Source: an uncultured Bacteroidota bacterium
GTDB lineage: Bacteria > Bacteroidota > Bacteroidia > JABEUT01
NCBI GenBank assembly: GCA_903863935.1
Contig: CAIPDV010000037.1
Location: 1-59,328 of the forward strand
DNA length: 59,328 nucleotides
Direction of reading: 5' to 3'
In this document: one piece after another, positions 17,349 to 28,407 of the stretch
Layout: the number at the start of each line of letters is the position of its first letter
Position numbering within the stretch: the stretch's first letter is position 1
Notes under the pieces: generated by a model
What the model was told of the DNA's origin: nothing
What the model saw: only the letters and a program-made list of their open reading frames with translations
Databases searched by the model: none
Made by a program: the position numbers and the translations under genes

Positions 17349-18077
17349 TTAGTTATCTGTATTATCAGCCGGTGGTTGAGGCTTGGAAGGGGTATCAGAT
17401 GCCGGTTGACCCGTTTTACCGAAAATAAACCCAAGGGTAAGGCTAAAATTAAGGTTGTGCCCCGCATTCCACGAATTATAATAAAGAAAATATGGGTTTT
17501 TTGTATTATCCTGCACTAATGCGGAATTTATAGAATTACTATACCTTCCTTCAATATAAAAGTGAGGTGTTACATTGTAATAAATTCCTATGTATGGGCT
17601 TATATCAATTTTGTTAACCGCTAAATTGAATGAAACCTGATCCACTGAATATGAATAGCTAACCAAAGATCCTACGGAAACCCCTGCTTCAATCCCATAT
17701 TTGTCAGTTGCTGCATTACGGATATTAAAATGTATCTGGTGTTTTATTCCGATAACCATATCTACATAATTCAACGTCATTTTAAAATAATCTCCTGGAA
17801 GAATATTACCAAAAGAATCAATAACCGGATTTTGTTGTGAGCCCCTCTGGATAAAACGTATTTCCATTTGTAACGCACTTTTGGGACTGATTTTTGCACT
17901 TACTGTTCCGGCCACTGTAAATCCCAAATGTTTAAAATCATTATCGTTATCTACATTATCCATGCCTGATACATCTGTCATGGTTGGACCAACATAAAAA
18001 CCAGCCCTGAATAACTGAGCCGTGGAGTAGTGATAAAATGGAATTATGAATAGAACTAATACTGCTAAACGTTTCAT
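17349..18077 (-). CDS. Outer-membrane beta-barrel protein (PorT-like)
   Basis: A 242-residue protein with a signal peptide (about 1-20, ending STAQ) and alternating hydrophobic/polar strands of an eight-stranded barrel: AGFYVGPTMTDVSG, ALQMEIRFIQRG, KYGIEAGVSVGSLV, FSLTLGFIFG. Family members (OMP_b-brl_2 / PorT group) are structural or transport-related proteins; no substrate can be named. After the last strand there is an unusual Pro/Thr/Asp-rich tail of about 20 residues (TPSKPQPP). It lies upstream of the copper cassette on the same strand, but that cassette has its own promoter candidate. Confidence 0.75.
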   Translation of the reverse strand: MKRLAVLVLFIIPFYHYSTAQLFRAGFYVGPTMTDVSGMDNVDNDNDFKHLGFTVAGTVSAKISPKSALQMEIRFIQRGSQQNPVIDSFGNILPGDYFKMTLNYVDMVIGIKHQIHFNIRNAATDKYGIEAGVSVGSLVSYSYSVDQVSFNLAVNKIDISPYIGIYYNVTPHFYIEGRYSNSINSALVQDNTKNPYFLYYNSWNAGHNLNFSLTLGFIFGKTGQPASDTPSKPQPPADNTDN

Positions 18078-18106
18078 GAATGATATTTTAATGAGATTGC
18101 ACTATG

Positions 18107-18114
18107 CAAATTTA
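18107..18114 (-). promoter_or_regulatory. Candidate -7 element for the PorT-like gene
   Basis: TAAATTTG on the minus strand, 29 nt before the ATG at 18077, matches TAnnTTTG. This region is the divergent promoter shared with the adenylate cyclase gene. Confidence 0.5.
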
Positions 18115-18219
18115 AGTTTTCTTTGCAATTAACTATTGTTAGACGATAATATTACTGCTTCCCCCCTGTTATTTATCGTCTGATTTTTTTGTTTGAATAC
18201 TTATTTATATGTTTGCTTT

Positions 18220-20187
18220 ATGATTTCCAAAAAAGGATTTTTTCTATTTAGCCTTTTATTGAGCTTTCCTCTATTCCTTTTTTCTCAAAAGGAAGGACAA
18301 CCTTTGGTAGATTCTCTCCTCAACATACTGCCAGGCATAAGTAATGACAAAGATAAAGTTGTGGCCCTGAACCAGCTTTCACACAATTATTTTCACATTA
18401 AAACAAGTGTAGGATTAAAGTACGCCTCCCAGTCAATAGAAATTGCAAAAAAATCTGATTTTAAGGAAGACCTAGCAGATGCATATGATGGTTTAGGCGT
18501 GAATTTTATGGGTAAGGGCGATTATGATACAGCTATAAATTGTTATAATATTTCCCAGAATATTTATGAACAATTGAATAACAAAAATCTGATTGCTAGA
18601 GAATTAGGCAATGAAGGATTGGTTTACCTTGCCCAGGGCGATTACCCTAAAGCCTTAAAATATTTTCTAGACGCCTTAAAAATTGCTGAAGATGCAAATG
18701 ATAAAAATGAAATTGCACTCCTCTCGGGTTATATAAGCCGTGTTTATGTTAGTGAATCTGATTTAAAAAAGGCACTCGCGTATGGTTTAAGCGCATTGGA
18801 TTTTCATAAAACAGCAAAAAATAGCCTTGGCTTAGCACTTGATTTCGGCTATTTGGGAATTGTTTATATGGAAATGGGAAAATATGATTCGGCACTTTAC
18901 TATAATCTTGCTTCATTAGATATCCATCAAAAATTGGGTAATAATGAAGAAACTAAAAATATTTTAAGCTCACTAGGTTTGCTTTATGCAAAGCAGGTTA
19001 ATTATGAAAAGTCTCTTGACTATGAATCGCAGGCCCTGAAAATGGATGAAGACCTCGACGATAAAGATGCAAAGGCTATAAACCTTGCCCAAATTGGAGA
19101 AGATAATCTGCGTATTGCTGAAGACATTAGTGGCAAAACCAAAACAATGGACTTTATGATGCCTATGGGCCAAGGTGAAAACGATAAAATGGGGAAAGCA
19201 ATCGAATATCTTAATCAGTCGGTTGCTTTAAGCAAAGAAGTCGGCGATTTAAATACTCTTCAACTTGCTTATAGTGATCTTGCAGAAGCTCAATCAACAA
19301 ATGGCAACTATAAAGATGCCAGGGAGTATTATACTCAGTATGAATTATACCGGGATTCGGTTTATTCGGAAAAAAGTAAAATGCGTATAGCAAACCTTGA
19401 AATGCAACGTAATCTGATTCTTAAAGATCAGCAAATTCAAACAGCCAATTTGCAATCGGTAAAAAGAAGAAATCTCGTCATTTACATGTTAGGAGGGTTA
19501 GGGTTTTTATTGATCATTCTTGTTTTTGTTATCAGGGAACGCCGCAGGTCTGAAAACCTTTTATTAAATATTTTACCGGCTCAAACAGCCAGAGAACTTA
19601 AAATGAAAGGCAAAGCAAATGCAAACAGCTATAATTTAGTTACAGTTATGTTCACTGATTTCAAAAACTTCACGAAACTTGCCGAGAATCTGACGCCACA
19701 GGAACTGGTTGGTGAAATTCACTACTGTTACAGTGAATTTGATAAAATACTATCCAGGCATAATGTTGAAAAAATTAAAACAATAGGGGATGGCTATATG
19801 GCTGCAGGAGGGCTTCCTGTAGAAAATAAAACAAATCCATCCGACACTATATTAGCGGCAATTGAAATTCAGGAGTTCATGCAAAAGGAGCGCGAGCGAA
19901 GAATTCACGAGAAAAAAATCTTCTTTGAACTAAGGATTGGTATCAATACCGGGCCTGTTGTAGCAGGGATCGTCGGGATAAAAAAATTCGCTTATGATAT
20001 TTGGGGCGATACAGTCAATATAGCATCGCGAATTGAATCTGCCGGAGAGGTTGGTAATGTTACCATTTCAGGTGCAACCTACGAATGTGTGAAAGATGAT
20101 TTTAATTGCACTTATAAAGGCAAAACGGAAGCAAAAAACAAAGGAATGATTGATGTCTATATAGTTGATGGCAAAAAGGCCGTTTAA
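18220..20187 (+). CDS. TPR-repeat membrane adenylate cyclase (class III)
   Basis: A 655-residue sensor-like protein with a signal peptide (1-24), about seven TPR units (about 35-370), a helical linker (about 375-412), one membrane helix (about 419-438) and a class III nucleotide cyclase domain (about 465-640). Metal-binding Asp residues are D480 (MFTDF) and D524 (IGDGYM). The purine-specifying pair is K520 (EKIKTIG) and D593 (YDIWG), which fits ATP rather than GTP; N600 and R604 complete the transition-state set. The TPR part is therefore periplasmic and the cyclase cytoplasmic. The frame opens at a TTG (18193); I chose the ATG at 18220 because it starts the signal peptide. Confidence 0.88.
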   Translation: MISKKGFFLFSLLLSFPLFLFSQKEGQPLVDSLLNILPGISNDKDKVVALNQLSHNYFHIKTSVGLKYASQSIEIAKKSDFKEDLADAYDGLGVNFMGKGDYDTAINCYNISQNIYEQLNNKNLIARELGNEGLVYLAQGDYPKALKYFLDALKIAEDANDKNEIALLSGYISRVYVSESDLKKALAYGLSALDFHKTAKNSLGLALDFGYLGIVYMEMGKYDSALYYNLASLDIHQKLGNNEETKNILSSLGLLYAKQVNYEKSLDYESQALKMDEDLDDKDAKAINLAQIGEDNLRIAEDISGKTKTMDFMMPMGQGENDKMGKAIEYLNQSVALSKEVGDLNTLQLAYSDLAEAQSTNGNYKDAREYYTQYELYRDSVYSEKSKMRIANLEMQRNLILKDQQIQTANLQSVKRRNLVIYMLGGLGFLLIILVFVIRERRRSENLLLNILPAQTARELKMKGKANANSYNLVTVMFTDFKNFTKLAENLTPQELVGEIHYCYSEFDKILSRHNVEKIKTIGDGYMAAGGLPVENKTNPSDTILAAIEIQEFMQKERERRIHEKKIFFELRIGINTGPVVAGIVGIKKFAYDIWGDTVNIASRIESAGEVGNVTISGATYECVKDDFNCTYKGKTEAKNKGMIDVYIVDGKKAV

Positions 20188-20191
20188 CTTT

Positions 20192-20992
20192 TTATAAAGC
20201 AAACTGAATTCCATGCCTGTGCAGAAAGTAAATGGCAACGGCCGCAAGTATCCTATAAATTCCGAATATCCTGAATCCGTGCTTTTGAAGATATGTAATA
20301 AAAAATTTAATCGCAATCATGGCAACAATAAATGCCACAACATTGCCTATCAGGAGTAATTGAATCTCCTGACCATGAAAACCACCTCCGTTTTCTTTAT
20401 CTGTATAGTATTGAAATAACTTGTATGCCGTAGCTACAAACATCGTTGGAACAGCCAGAAAGAAAGAAAATTCAACCGCAGCCTTTCGGTTGAGTTTTTG
20501 GGTAAGACCACCAACAATAGTAGCTGCAGAACGTGAAACACCGGGTATCATTGATATTGCCTGGAAAAGTCCTATAATAAATGCATTTGAATATTTAATT
20601 TCCTTATCAGGTTCCATCTCCGCTTTTTTAAACCAACGGTCTACGAAAAGCAAAACAACCCCTCCAATGAAGAATGTCCAGCAAACAACCATTACATTTC
20701 CAAGCATTTTATCAATTTGCTTTATGAGAAGAAATCCAAGAATACCTGCTGGCAAAAATGCTACAAGAAGCTTGTAATAAAAATCAAGACTTTTAAAAAA
20801 TCGCTTCCAGTAAAGTACTACTACTGCCAAAATCGCTCCAAACTGAATTGCTACTGTAAAAGCCTTTGTAAAAGCATCACTTCCAATTCCCAGTAAGGAA
20901 CTGGCGACCATGATATGTCCGGTGGATGAAATAGGCAAAAACTCTGTTATTCCCTCAACTACTCCTAATATAAACGCGGCCAACGTATCCAT
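20192..20992 (-). CDS. uppP: Undecaprenyl-diphosphatase UppP (BacA)
   Basis: Integral membrane phosphatase that recycles the undecaprenyl carrier used for peptidoglycan and polysaccharide export. The 266-residue protein has the two family motifs: [14 protein letters not shown] (13-26) with catalytic Glu residues, and [10 protein letters not shown] (about 150-159). Seven to eight hydrophobic helices are visible. It converges with the cyclase gene, leaving 4 bp between the stops. The exopolysaccharide locus later in the window depends on the same lipid carrier, though it is not adjacent. Confidence 0.95.
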   Translation of the reverse strand: MDTLAAFILGVVEGITEFLPISSTGHIMVASSLLGIGSDAFTKAFTVAIQFGAILAVVVLYWKRFFKSLDFYYKLLVAFLPAGILGFLLIKQIDKMLGNVMVVCWTFFIGGVVLLFVDRWFKKAEMEPDKEIKYSNAFIIGLFQAISMIPGVSRSAATIVGGLTQKLNRKAAVEFSFFLAVPTMFVATAYKLFQYYTDKENGGGFHGQEIQLLLIGNVVAFIVAMIAIKFFITYLQKHGFRIFGIYRILAAVAIYFLHRHGIQFAL

Positions 20993-21014
20993 CGTAAAAC
21001 TTAAATTTATGATG

Positions 21015-21022
21015 CAAAACTA
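21015..21022 (-). promoter_or_regulatory. Candidate -7 element for uppP
   Basis: TAGTTTTG on the minus strand, 22 nt before the uppP ATG, matches TAnnTTTG. The 206-bp gap to the TenI-like gene is otherwise AT-rich with no RNA gene that I can see. Confidence 0.5.
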
Positions 21023-21198
21023 TAAAATATGTATTACATATAGTACCTTCGTTCTTTAGATTGATAACAATTTACATGGTATTATCTCATTCAACATATA
21101 ATCAGCATCCAATAAGCCACTTTCTTTCCATAATCAACTAATTCAAATTATAATCTTTTGAAGTTTCCACACATTAACCTTTTATTATTCAAAGCATA

Positions 21199-21804
21199 AT
21201 GATAAAGAACTTCATTCTGATCGTTATTACTCCAGAAGTTTCTTTAAATAATGAAGCGGAAATTATTACGTCACTTTTTGAAAGTGGTCTTCAGATTTTA
21301 CATGTAAGAAAACCTAATTATAGTATTGAAGAATACAGGCATTTATTAAGTGAAATCCCACAAAAGTTTCACCCAAATATTGTAATTCACAATCATTACG
21401 AACTCTTGAATGATTTTGATCTTAAAGGCGTCCACTTTCCTGAATCAATAAGATTAGAAGGAAATGTAAGCATTCACAAGATAGTTTCAACCTCCTTTCA
21501 TAAATTAGAAGATATAACCTCCGATAAAATAAATTTCGAATACGCATTTTTCAGCCCGGTTTTTCAAAGTATTTCCAAACATGGATATACGCCTGCGCTT
21601 GAATTAAATGTTTTACGTGATTTTTTAAATACAACCAAAAATAAAATTCAATTTCCTCTTATTGCTCTAGGAGGTATCTCGGATAAAACAATTTCACAAA
21701 CCCGTGATATAGGTTTTAGTGGAGCAGCAAGCATTGGATATATTTGGGAAAACCCAAATCCGGTTGCGCAATTCAATAAACTACAAAAAGCATTGAAAGG
21801 CTAA
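21199..21804 (+). CDS. TenI-like thiamine phosphate synthase-family protein
   Basis: A 201-residue TIM-barrel protein of the ThiE/TenI superfamily. It shows LHVRKP near residue 34, the DLKGVHFPES strand, FSPVFQSISKHGY and the phosphate-binding LGGISD. A full thiE lies in the thi operon on the other strand, and here the ThiE substrate residues are poorly matched (for example HVRKP in place of QLRxK). So this copy is more likely TenI, the thiazole tautomerase that speeds production of the aromatic thiazole carboxylate. Its last 4 bp overlap the 3' end of the thiF gene in convergent orientation. Confidence 0.75.
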   Translation: MIKNFILIVITPEVSLNNEAEIITSLFESGLQILHVRKPNYSIEEYRHLLSEIPQKFHPNIVIHNHYELLNDFDLKGVHFPESIRLEGNVSIHKIVSTSFHKLEDITSDKINFEYAFFSPVFQSISKHGYTPALELNVLRDFLNTTKNKIQFPLIALGGISDKTISQTRDIGFSGAASIGYIWENPNPVAQFNKLQKALKG

Positions 21805-22841
21805 TTATTCGTAAGGCAATAAATATTCTTTATTCCCTTTTTTGAAAGTATCATAGCTGCTTGTTTACTGCGTAATCCACTTTTGCAATAGAGTATAACT
21901 GGAATATTGTTATTCTCGAACTGATAATCTTCTATTTCGTAAAGAGGAATATTTTTTGAATCCTTTTCAATGGGGGTAAATTCATATTCATCGCTTACAT
22001 CGATTGACAGGTGCGTAGTTTGTAAGAATTTTTCAGTGAATTTTCCTTTCGGAAGAAATTCAATTTTATCGCTGTTGCAAACAATGTTATAGTCGCCAAG
22101 GGTTTTAATTTCTTTATTTGCTTGAACTGTTGTAATGCTGAAATTAGAAAACCTGTTATTCAATAAATCTACAATCAATAATTTGCCTGATAAAGTCTCC
22201 CCAACTCCTGAAATAATTTTGAGAACTTCATTCGCCTGAATGCAACCTATTGTTCCTGCCAAAGTTCCAAGTACTCCATTATCATTACAGTTTGGGGCAT
22301 TCTCAGGCGAAGGAGGTTCAGGATAGAGACAGCGATAAGTTGGGCCATCATTATAATTAAATACTGAAACCTGACCTTCAAAACCCAGTATGGAGGCGAA
22401 TACAAACGGCTTATTCAATATTACGCATGCATCATTAATAAGATAGCGAGTTTCAAAATTATCGGTGGCATCAACTACTATATCGTATTGCTCAATTATT
22501 TTTAAGGCATTCGATTTTTCAAGGCCTTCTTCAATAGTAATTAGATTAACTAGCGGATTAAATGCCCTGATTGTTTGGGAAGCGGCAGCAGCCTTATTCA
22601 TACCAATATCTTTCATATTGTAAATGACCTGCCTTTGCAAATTGCTGATCTCAACCACGTCAAAATCCATAATTGCTATTGTGCCAACTCCTGCTGCGGC
22701 AAGATATGATATGACAGGACATCCTAAGCCACCGGCACCAATAATTAACACTTTGCTTGCTTTTACTTTTTCTTGTGCTTCCAGTCCCCAAGAAGGAAGT
22801 ATAATCTGCCTATTGTACCTTATATTTTCTTCTTCGGTCAT
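21801..22841 (-). CDS. thiF: ThiF/MoeB-type adenylyltransferase with rhodanese-like tail
   Basis: E1-like enzyme that adenylates the C-terminal Gly of ThiS for sulfur transfer. The 346-residue protein has the nucleotide-binding GAGGLGCPVISYLAAAGVG (about 36-54), RQVIYN, DATDNF and a conserved Cys in PNCNDNGVLG (about 190). The C-terminal 90 residues form a rhodanese-like domain ending in the active-site loop LYCKSGLRS. This is the layout of MOCS3-like proteins, so adenylation and sulfur carriage could be on one chain. Linked to thiH by 1 bp. A MoeB role is possible, but no molybdopterin gene is nearby. Confidence 0.9.
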   Translation of the reverse strand: MTEEENIRYNRQIILPSWGLEAQEKVKASKVLIIGAGGLGCPVISYLAAAGVGTIAIMDFDVVEISNLQRQVIYNMKDIGMNKAAAASQTIRAFNPLVNLITIEEGLEKSNALKIIEQYDIVVDATDNFETRYLINDACVILNKPFVFASILGFEGQVSVFNYNDGPTYRCLYPEPPSPENAPNCNDNGVLGTLAGTIGCIQANEVLKIISGVGETLSGKLLIVDLLNNRFSNFSITTVQANKEIKTLGDYNIVCNSDKIEFLPKGKFTEKFLQTTHLSIDVSDEYEFTPIEKDSKNIPLYEIEDYQFENNNIPVILYCKSGLRSKQAAMILSKKGIKNIYCLTNN

Positions 22842-22842
22842 T

Positions 22843-23955
22843 TTAATGAGCCGTTAAAGCTTTATCCCAATTTTTCCAGACAGGTTCATAGCCTTGCTCT
22901 TCTATCAATTTTAAAATTTGTTCCGGAGTCCGGTCATCACTGATTTCAAACTGTTCTAACGTTTCAGGAGACGCACTATATCCACCCGGATTTGTCTTAG
23001 AACCTGCACTCATAGAAGTAACGCCGATATTTATTAAATGGTTCCGCATATACTCAGGTTCTCGGGTAGAGAGGGACATTTCCACTTCATGGTCAAAAAT
23101 GCGAAGTGCACATAGTAACTGTACAAATTGTTTATCACTTACTGGGTGGTCAACTGATTTTACTCCTTCTGCCGGACGTAGTCTTGGGAAGGAAATACTA
23201 TAACGGGTTTGCCAATAGGTCTTCTCTAAATAATTTAAATGAAGTGCCAGGAAAAATGCATCCGTTCTCCAATCACTAAGCCCTAATAATATGCCTAATC
23301 CAATTTTGTTCATTCCCGCCTTACCAATTCTATCGGGCGTATCGAGGCGGTTCGCATAGTTTGCTTTCTTGCCTTTCAGGTGATAACTCTTATATACTTC
23401 AGGGTTATAAGTCTCCTGGTATACCAGCACTGCATCGCAACCAGATTCCTTAAACATTACATATTCAACTTCTCCTAAAGGCTGCACTTCAATTGAAACA
23501 TCGGCGAAATATTTTCGTGCAATATCTATTGAATGATTAATGTATTGCGGATTTGCGTGAACGGCATCTTCTCCTGTAACCAACAAAACATGTTCAAATT
23601 TTTCAGCTTTCAAAAATTCGAATTCAGTTTTCATTTCTGCTTCCGAAAGAGTTTTCCTCGGAATTTTATTCCCAAAACTAAAACCACAATAGGTACAAAC
23701 ATTCATACATTCATTGGAAAGATAAATAGGTGCAAAAAGTTGCATTGTTTTCCCAAATCGTTGAATAGTCAGGTTATGACTCTTTGTTGCAAACTGCTCC
23801 AAATAAGCCTCAGCAGCGGGAGACAACAAAGCCATCAGGTCGTCTAAATTGCATTTCTTTTTGCTCAATGCAACTTCAACATCATGGCTTGTTTTGGCAT
23901 AAATTGCACCGTGAACTTCGGCCCATGAATATTTTTTTATCAGTTCGCTGAACAT
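22843..23955 (-). CDS. thiH: 2-Iminoacetate synthase ThiH
   Basis: Radical SAM enzyme that splits tyrosine to dehydroglycine (iminoacetate) and p-cresol for thiazole formation. The 370-residue protein has the CxxxCxxC cluster in CMNVCTYCGF (about residue 83-92) and the family's C-terminal MSAGSKTNPGGY. Choice of ThiH instead of the oxygen-dependent ThiO implies a route that works without oxygen. It follows thiG after 3 bp. Confidence 0.96.
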   Translation of the reverse strand: MFSELIKKYSWAEVHGAIYAKTSHDVEVALSKKKCNLDDLMALLSPAAEAYLEQFATKSHNLTIQRFGKTMQLFAPIYLSNECMNVCTYCGFSFGNKIPRKTLSEAEMKTEFEFLKAEKFEHVLLVTGEDAVHANPQYINHSIDIARKYFADVSIEVQPLGEVEYVMFKESGCDAVLVYQETYNPEVYKSYHLKGKKANYANRLDTPDRIGKAGMNKIGLGILLGLSDWRTDAFFLALHLNYLEKTYWQTRYSISFPRLRPAEGVKSVDHPVSDKQFVQLLCALRIFDHEVEMSLSTREPEYMRNHLINIGVTSMSAGSKTNPGGYSASPETLEQFEISDDRTPEQILKLIEEQGYEPVWKNWDKALTAH

Positions 23956-23958
23956 ACT

Positions 23959-24750
23959 TTACGAATTTAAAAAAGCTGTTAAAGGGCTGCTCGCTTCTGC
24001 GTGAGAATGCACTTGAGGCAATCCTGATAAAAAAGCCTTGCGCCCTGCTTCCACCGCTTCTTTAAAAGCTTGCGCCATAATCACAGGATTTCCGGCTGTC
24101 GCAATTGCTGTGTTTACCAAAACTGCATCTGCACCCATTTCCATTGCCTGTGCCGCATGAGAGGGCATTCCAATTCCCGCGTCAATAATAACAGGCACAT
24201 TACTCTGCTCAATAATTATTTCTAAAAAGTCAAATGTCTTTAAACCTTTGTTGCTACCGATTGGCGAGCCTAATGGCATAACTGCGGCAACTCCGACATC
24301 TTCCAAACGCTTACATAAAACCGGATCGGCATGAATATATGGCAACACTATAAAACCTTGTTTAACAAGTTCGATAGCAGCTGCCAAAGTTTCTACCGGG
24401 TCAGGCATAAGATAGCGAGGGTCAGGGTGAATTTCCAGTTTCAACCAATTTGTACCTAAAGCTTCACGGGCAACATTGGCTGCAAAAATCGCTTCTTTGG
24501 CATTTCTAACTCCTGAAGTATTAGGCAGAATATTGAATTGTGAATCCGTCAAAAAGTTAAGAATATTTTCATCCTTTTTCTTAATATCCACTCGTTTGAG
24601 AGCTACAGTCACTAGTTGCGAGCCAGACGCCATTAATGATTCTTTCATGAGAGTCAGTGAACCAAACTTACCGGTACCTGTAAAGAGTCTTGAGGTAAAT
24701 ACCTTATCTCCTATTTTTAATTCATCCTTTGATTTCATGATGTAATTCAT
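23959..24750 (-). CDS. thiG: Thiazole synthase ThiG
   Basis: TIM-barrel enzyme assembling the thiazole phosphate from DXP, ThiS thiocarboxylate and iminoacetate. In 263 residues: the Schiff-base Lys is in ALKRVDI or WLKLEI contexts (about 50 and 102), and the phosphate-binding [15 protein letters not shown] and [11 protein letters not shown] follow (about 187-220). Two ATGs are possible (24750 and 24738, [11 protein letters not shown]). Both overlap the 3' end of thiE (24722), so translational coupling holds either way. Confidence 0.95.
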   Translation of the reverse strand: MNYIMKSKDELKIGDKVFTSRLFTGTGKFGSLTLMKESLMASGSQLVTVALKRVDIKKKDENILNFLTDSQFNILPNTSGVRNAKEAIFAANVAREALGTNWLKLEIHPDPRYLMPDPVETLAAAIELVKQGFIVLPYIHADPVLCKRLEDVGVAAVMPLGSPIGSNKGLKTFDFLEIIIEQSNVPVIIDAGIGMPSHAAQAMEMGADAVLVNTAIATAGNPVIMAQAFKEAVEAGRKAFLSGLPQVHSHAEASSPLTAFLNS

Positions 24751-25363
24751 TTTCGCCTAATGCAGTTAAAAATTCCTGCACGGTATTATTTATATCTTTT
24801 GCTTCGCTAATCGCGGATGACACCGCTACTCCATCAATTCCTGACCACAGAAGTTTGTGCACATCTGTTACAGCAACTCCGCCAATAGCATAAATAGGTG
24901 GAACTCTTAAGTTAGATTTTATTACAGTATCCATGATTATTTTGTACCCACCTATGGTAAGAACAGGTTTCAAATCTTTCTTGGTAGACGTAAATCGCAA
25001 TGGCCCCAAACCCATGTAACTTATTTTCTGCTGCGAAAGTTTTATAACATCTTCAGCCGAATTGGCACTTCCTCCAATAATCATTTTTTTATTCCTGAAT
25101 ATTTTTTTCGCCTCCGAAAATGACATATCTTTTTGACCGAGGTGTACTCCATCAGCATTTACTTTTAAAGCAATTTCAGCGTTATCATTTATAATGCATA
25201 TTGCGTTATAGCTTTTACAAATAGTTGCAATGTCGGCCGCAATTTGAGTCCAGATTTTTTCATCCTTGTTTTTAATACGCGCTTGAACCCACTTCACCCC
25301 TGCTTTGCAAGCTTTCTCAGCTAATTGCGGTGAATCGGTGATATATTGTAAACGTGGAAGCAT
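24722..25363 (-). CDS. thiE: Thiamine-phosphate synthase ThiE
   Basis: Joins HMP diphosphate and thiazole phosphate to thiamine phosphate. The 213-residue protein has the N-terminal [33 protein letters not shown] (split by the conserved ND and GVHLGQ segments), GPLRFTSTK and the phosphate loop YAIGGV. The DGVHLGQ and TSTK motifs favour a true ThiE over TenI. It abuts thiD (2-bp gap) and overlaps thiG by up to 29 bp. Confidence 0.92.
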   Translation of the reverse strand: MLPRLQYITDSPQLAEKACKAGVKWVQARIKNKDEKIWTQIAADIATICKSYNAICIINDNAEIALKVNADGVHLGQKDMSFSEAKKIFRNKKMIIGGSANSAEDVIKLSQQKISYMGLGPLRFTSTKKDLKPVLTIGGYKIIMDTVIKSNLRVPPIYAIGGVAVTDVHKLLWSGIDGVAVSSAISEAKDINNTVQEFLTALGENELHHEIKG

Positions 25364-25365
25364 TT

Positions 25366-26147
25366 TTAATTTCTATGATATCCTACTAATGTATTGTTAC
25401 TTTTTAAAAACCCAGTGACATATTTTTTCCCTTTATTTATTGCAGTCTCAATTGAATCTCCTGTTGCCATAGAAGCGGCAATAGCCGAGGAAAGCACACA
25501 ACCGCTACCATGCTTTTCTGCTGCTTTAATTCGGGAAGAAGCATACTTATTTTTCAATTTGCCTTTAATAAATAAATAATCTGTTGATGTTTTTTTATCG
25601 CTTGAATGTCCCCCCTTTAATAAAGTAGGACATAATTTAGATAAATTAGATGCAGCCACTTGAGCGTCTTTTGATTCGCCCAATTCACAGGCTTCATTTT
25701 GATTAGGAGTAATCAAAGTAAGTGATGAAAGGATTTTTCCAATTGATGACTTCTGAATCTTTATGTTCAAATCAAATCCCGCACTGGCCGCAAGAACAGG
25801 ATCCCAAACAATTTTTGCATTAGCGAAAAACCGTTGACAAAGTTTTACGCTATGCAACACATCATCTAAATTTTTATGCATTCCTAACTTAACCGCTTTT
25901 ACCGGGAATCGTTCTGCAATCAAAGCGACATTTTCATCCTTCTCCTTTTTATCTAACCAGGAAACCCCGCTAAATACAATATCATTCTGGAATGTGTTAC
26001 CCGTAATGACAGCTACCCCATAAACTCCCATAGATTCAAATGTTTTGATGTCAGCCAAAACACCTGCACCACCGGAAGGGTCATACCCCGCAATAGTTAG
26101 AGCAACCGGCTTGAACTTATCAGTTGTATATGGGCTTTTGATAGGCA

Positions 26148-26148
<1 letters not shown>
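25366..26148 (-). CDS. thiD: HMP / HMP-phosphate kinase ThiD
   Basis: Ribokinase-fold kinase producing HMP diphosphate. The 260-residue protein shows ALTIAGYDPSGGAGVLADIKTF split around residue 17-37, VWDPVLAASAG (about 120) and the anion-hole region HGSGCVLSSAIAA with catalytic Cys/Gly context near residue 220. The start ATG (26146-26148) overlaps the thiC stop by one base (TAATG). Confidence 0.94.
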
Positions 26149-28230
<2,082 letters not shown>

Positions 28231-28275
28231 AGCAACTAATAAAACGTTAAGGGAGGAGCCGGGCGGAAATTGTTC

Positions 28276-28359
28276 TCATTTATCCCTTTCGCAGGCATTA
28301 TCCTGATCAGGTTGTGAGGGTATAATCTCAGTCCGCTTTTTACGAACACCCCTTAATGT
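28276..28359 (-). promoter_or_regulatory. TPP riboswitch (THI element)
   Basis: Read on the minus strand, the leader contains AAGGGGTGTT, then CTGAGA, TACCC, ACCTGATC, AGGATAATGCC and GCGAAAGGGA, the conserved pieces of the THI box in order. The ends CATT and AATG can close helix P1, and GGGG pairs with CCC of TACCC in P2. The thiS start lies about 45 nt further on, with a pyrimidine-rich GGCTCCTCCC between that could mask a ribosome site, so translational control of thiS is plausible. It sits immediately after the promoter. Confidence 0.95.
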
Positions 28360-28363
28360 TTCG

Positions 28364-28391
28364 CAAAGATAGAAATTTCAGATTAATACAA
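28364..28391 (-). promoter_or_regulatory. Promoter of the thi operon
   Basis: On the minus strand a TTG (28391-28389), 17 bp and TATCTTTG (28371-28364) match the Bacteroidota -33/-7 pattern. Transcription would begin at about the first helix of the TPP riboswitch. Confidence 0.7.
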
Positions 28392-28407
28392 CCTTTATTG
28401 TTGGAAT

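Noticed and set aside
20993-21198. Possible RNA gene in the gap between uppP and the TenI-like gene
   Set aside because: No cloverleaf or conserved RNA motif found; AT-rich promoter DNA only.
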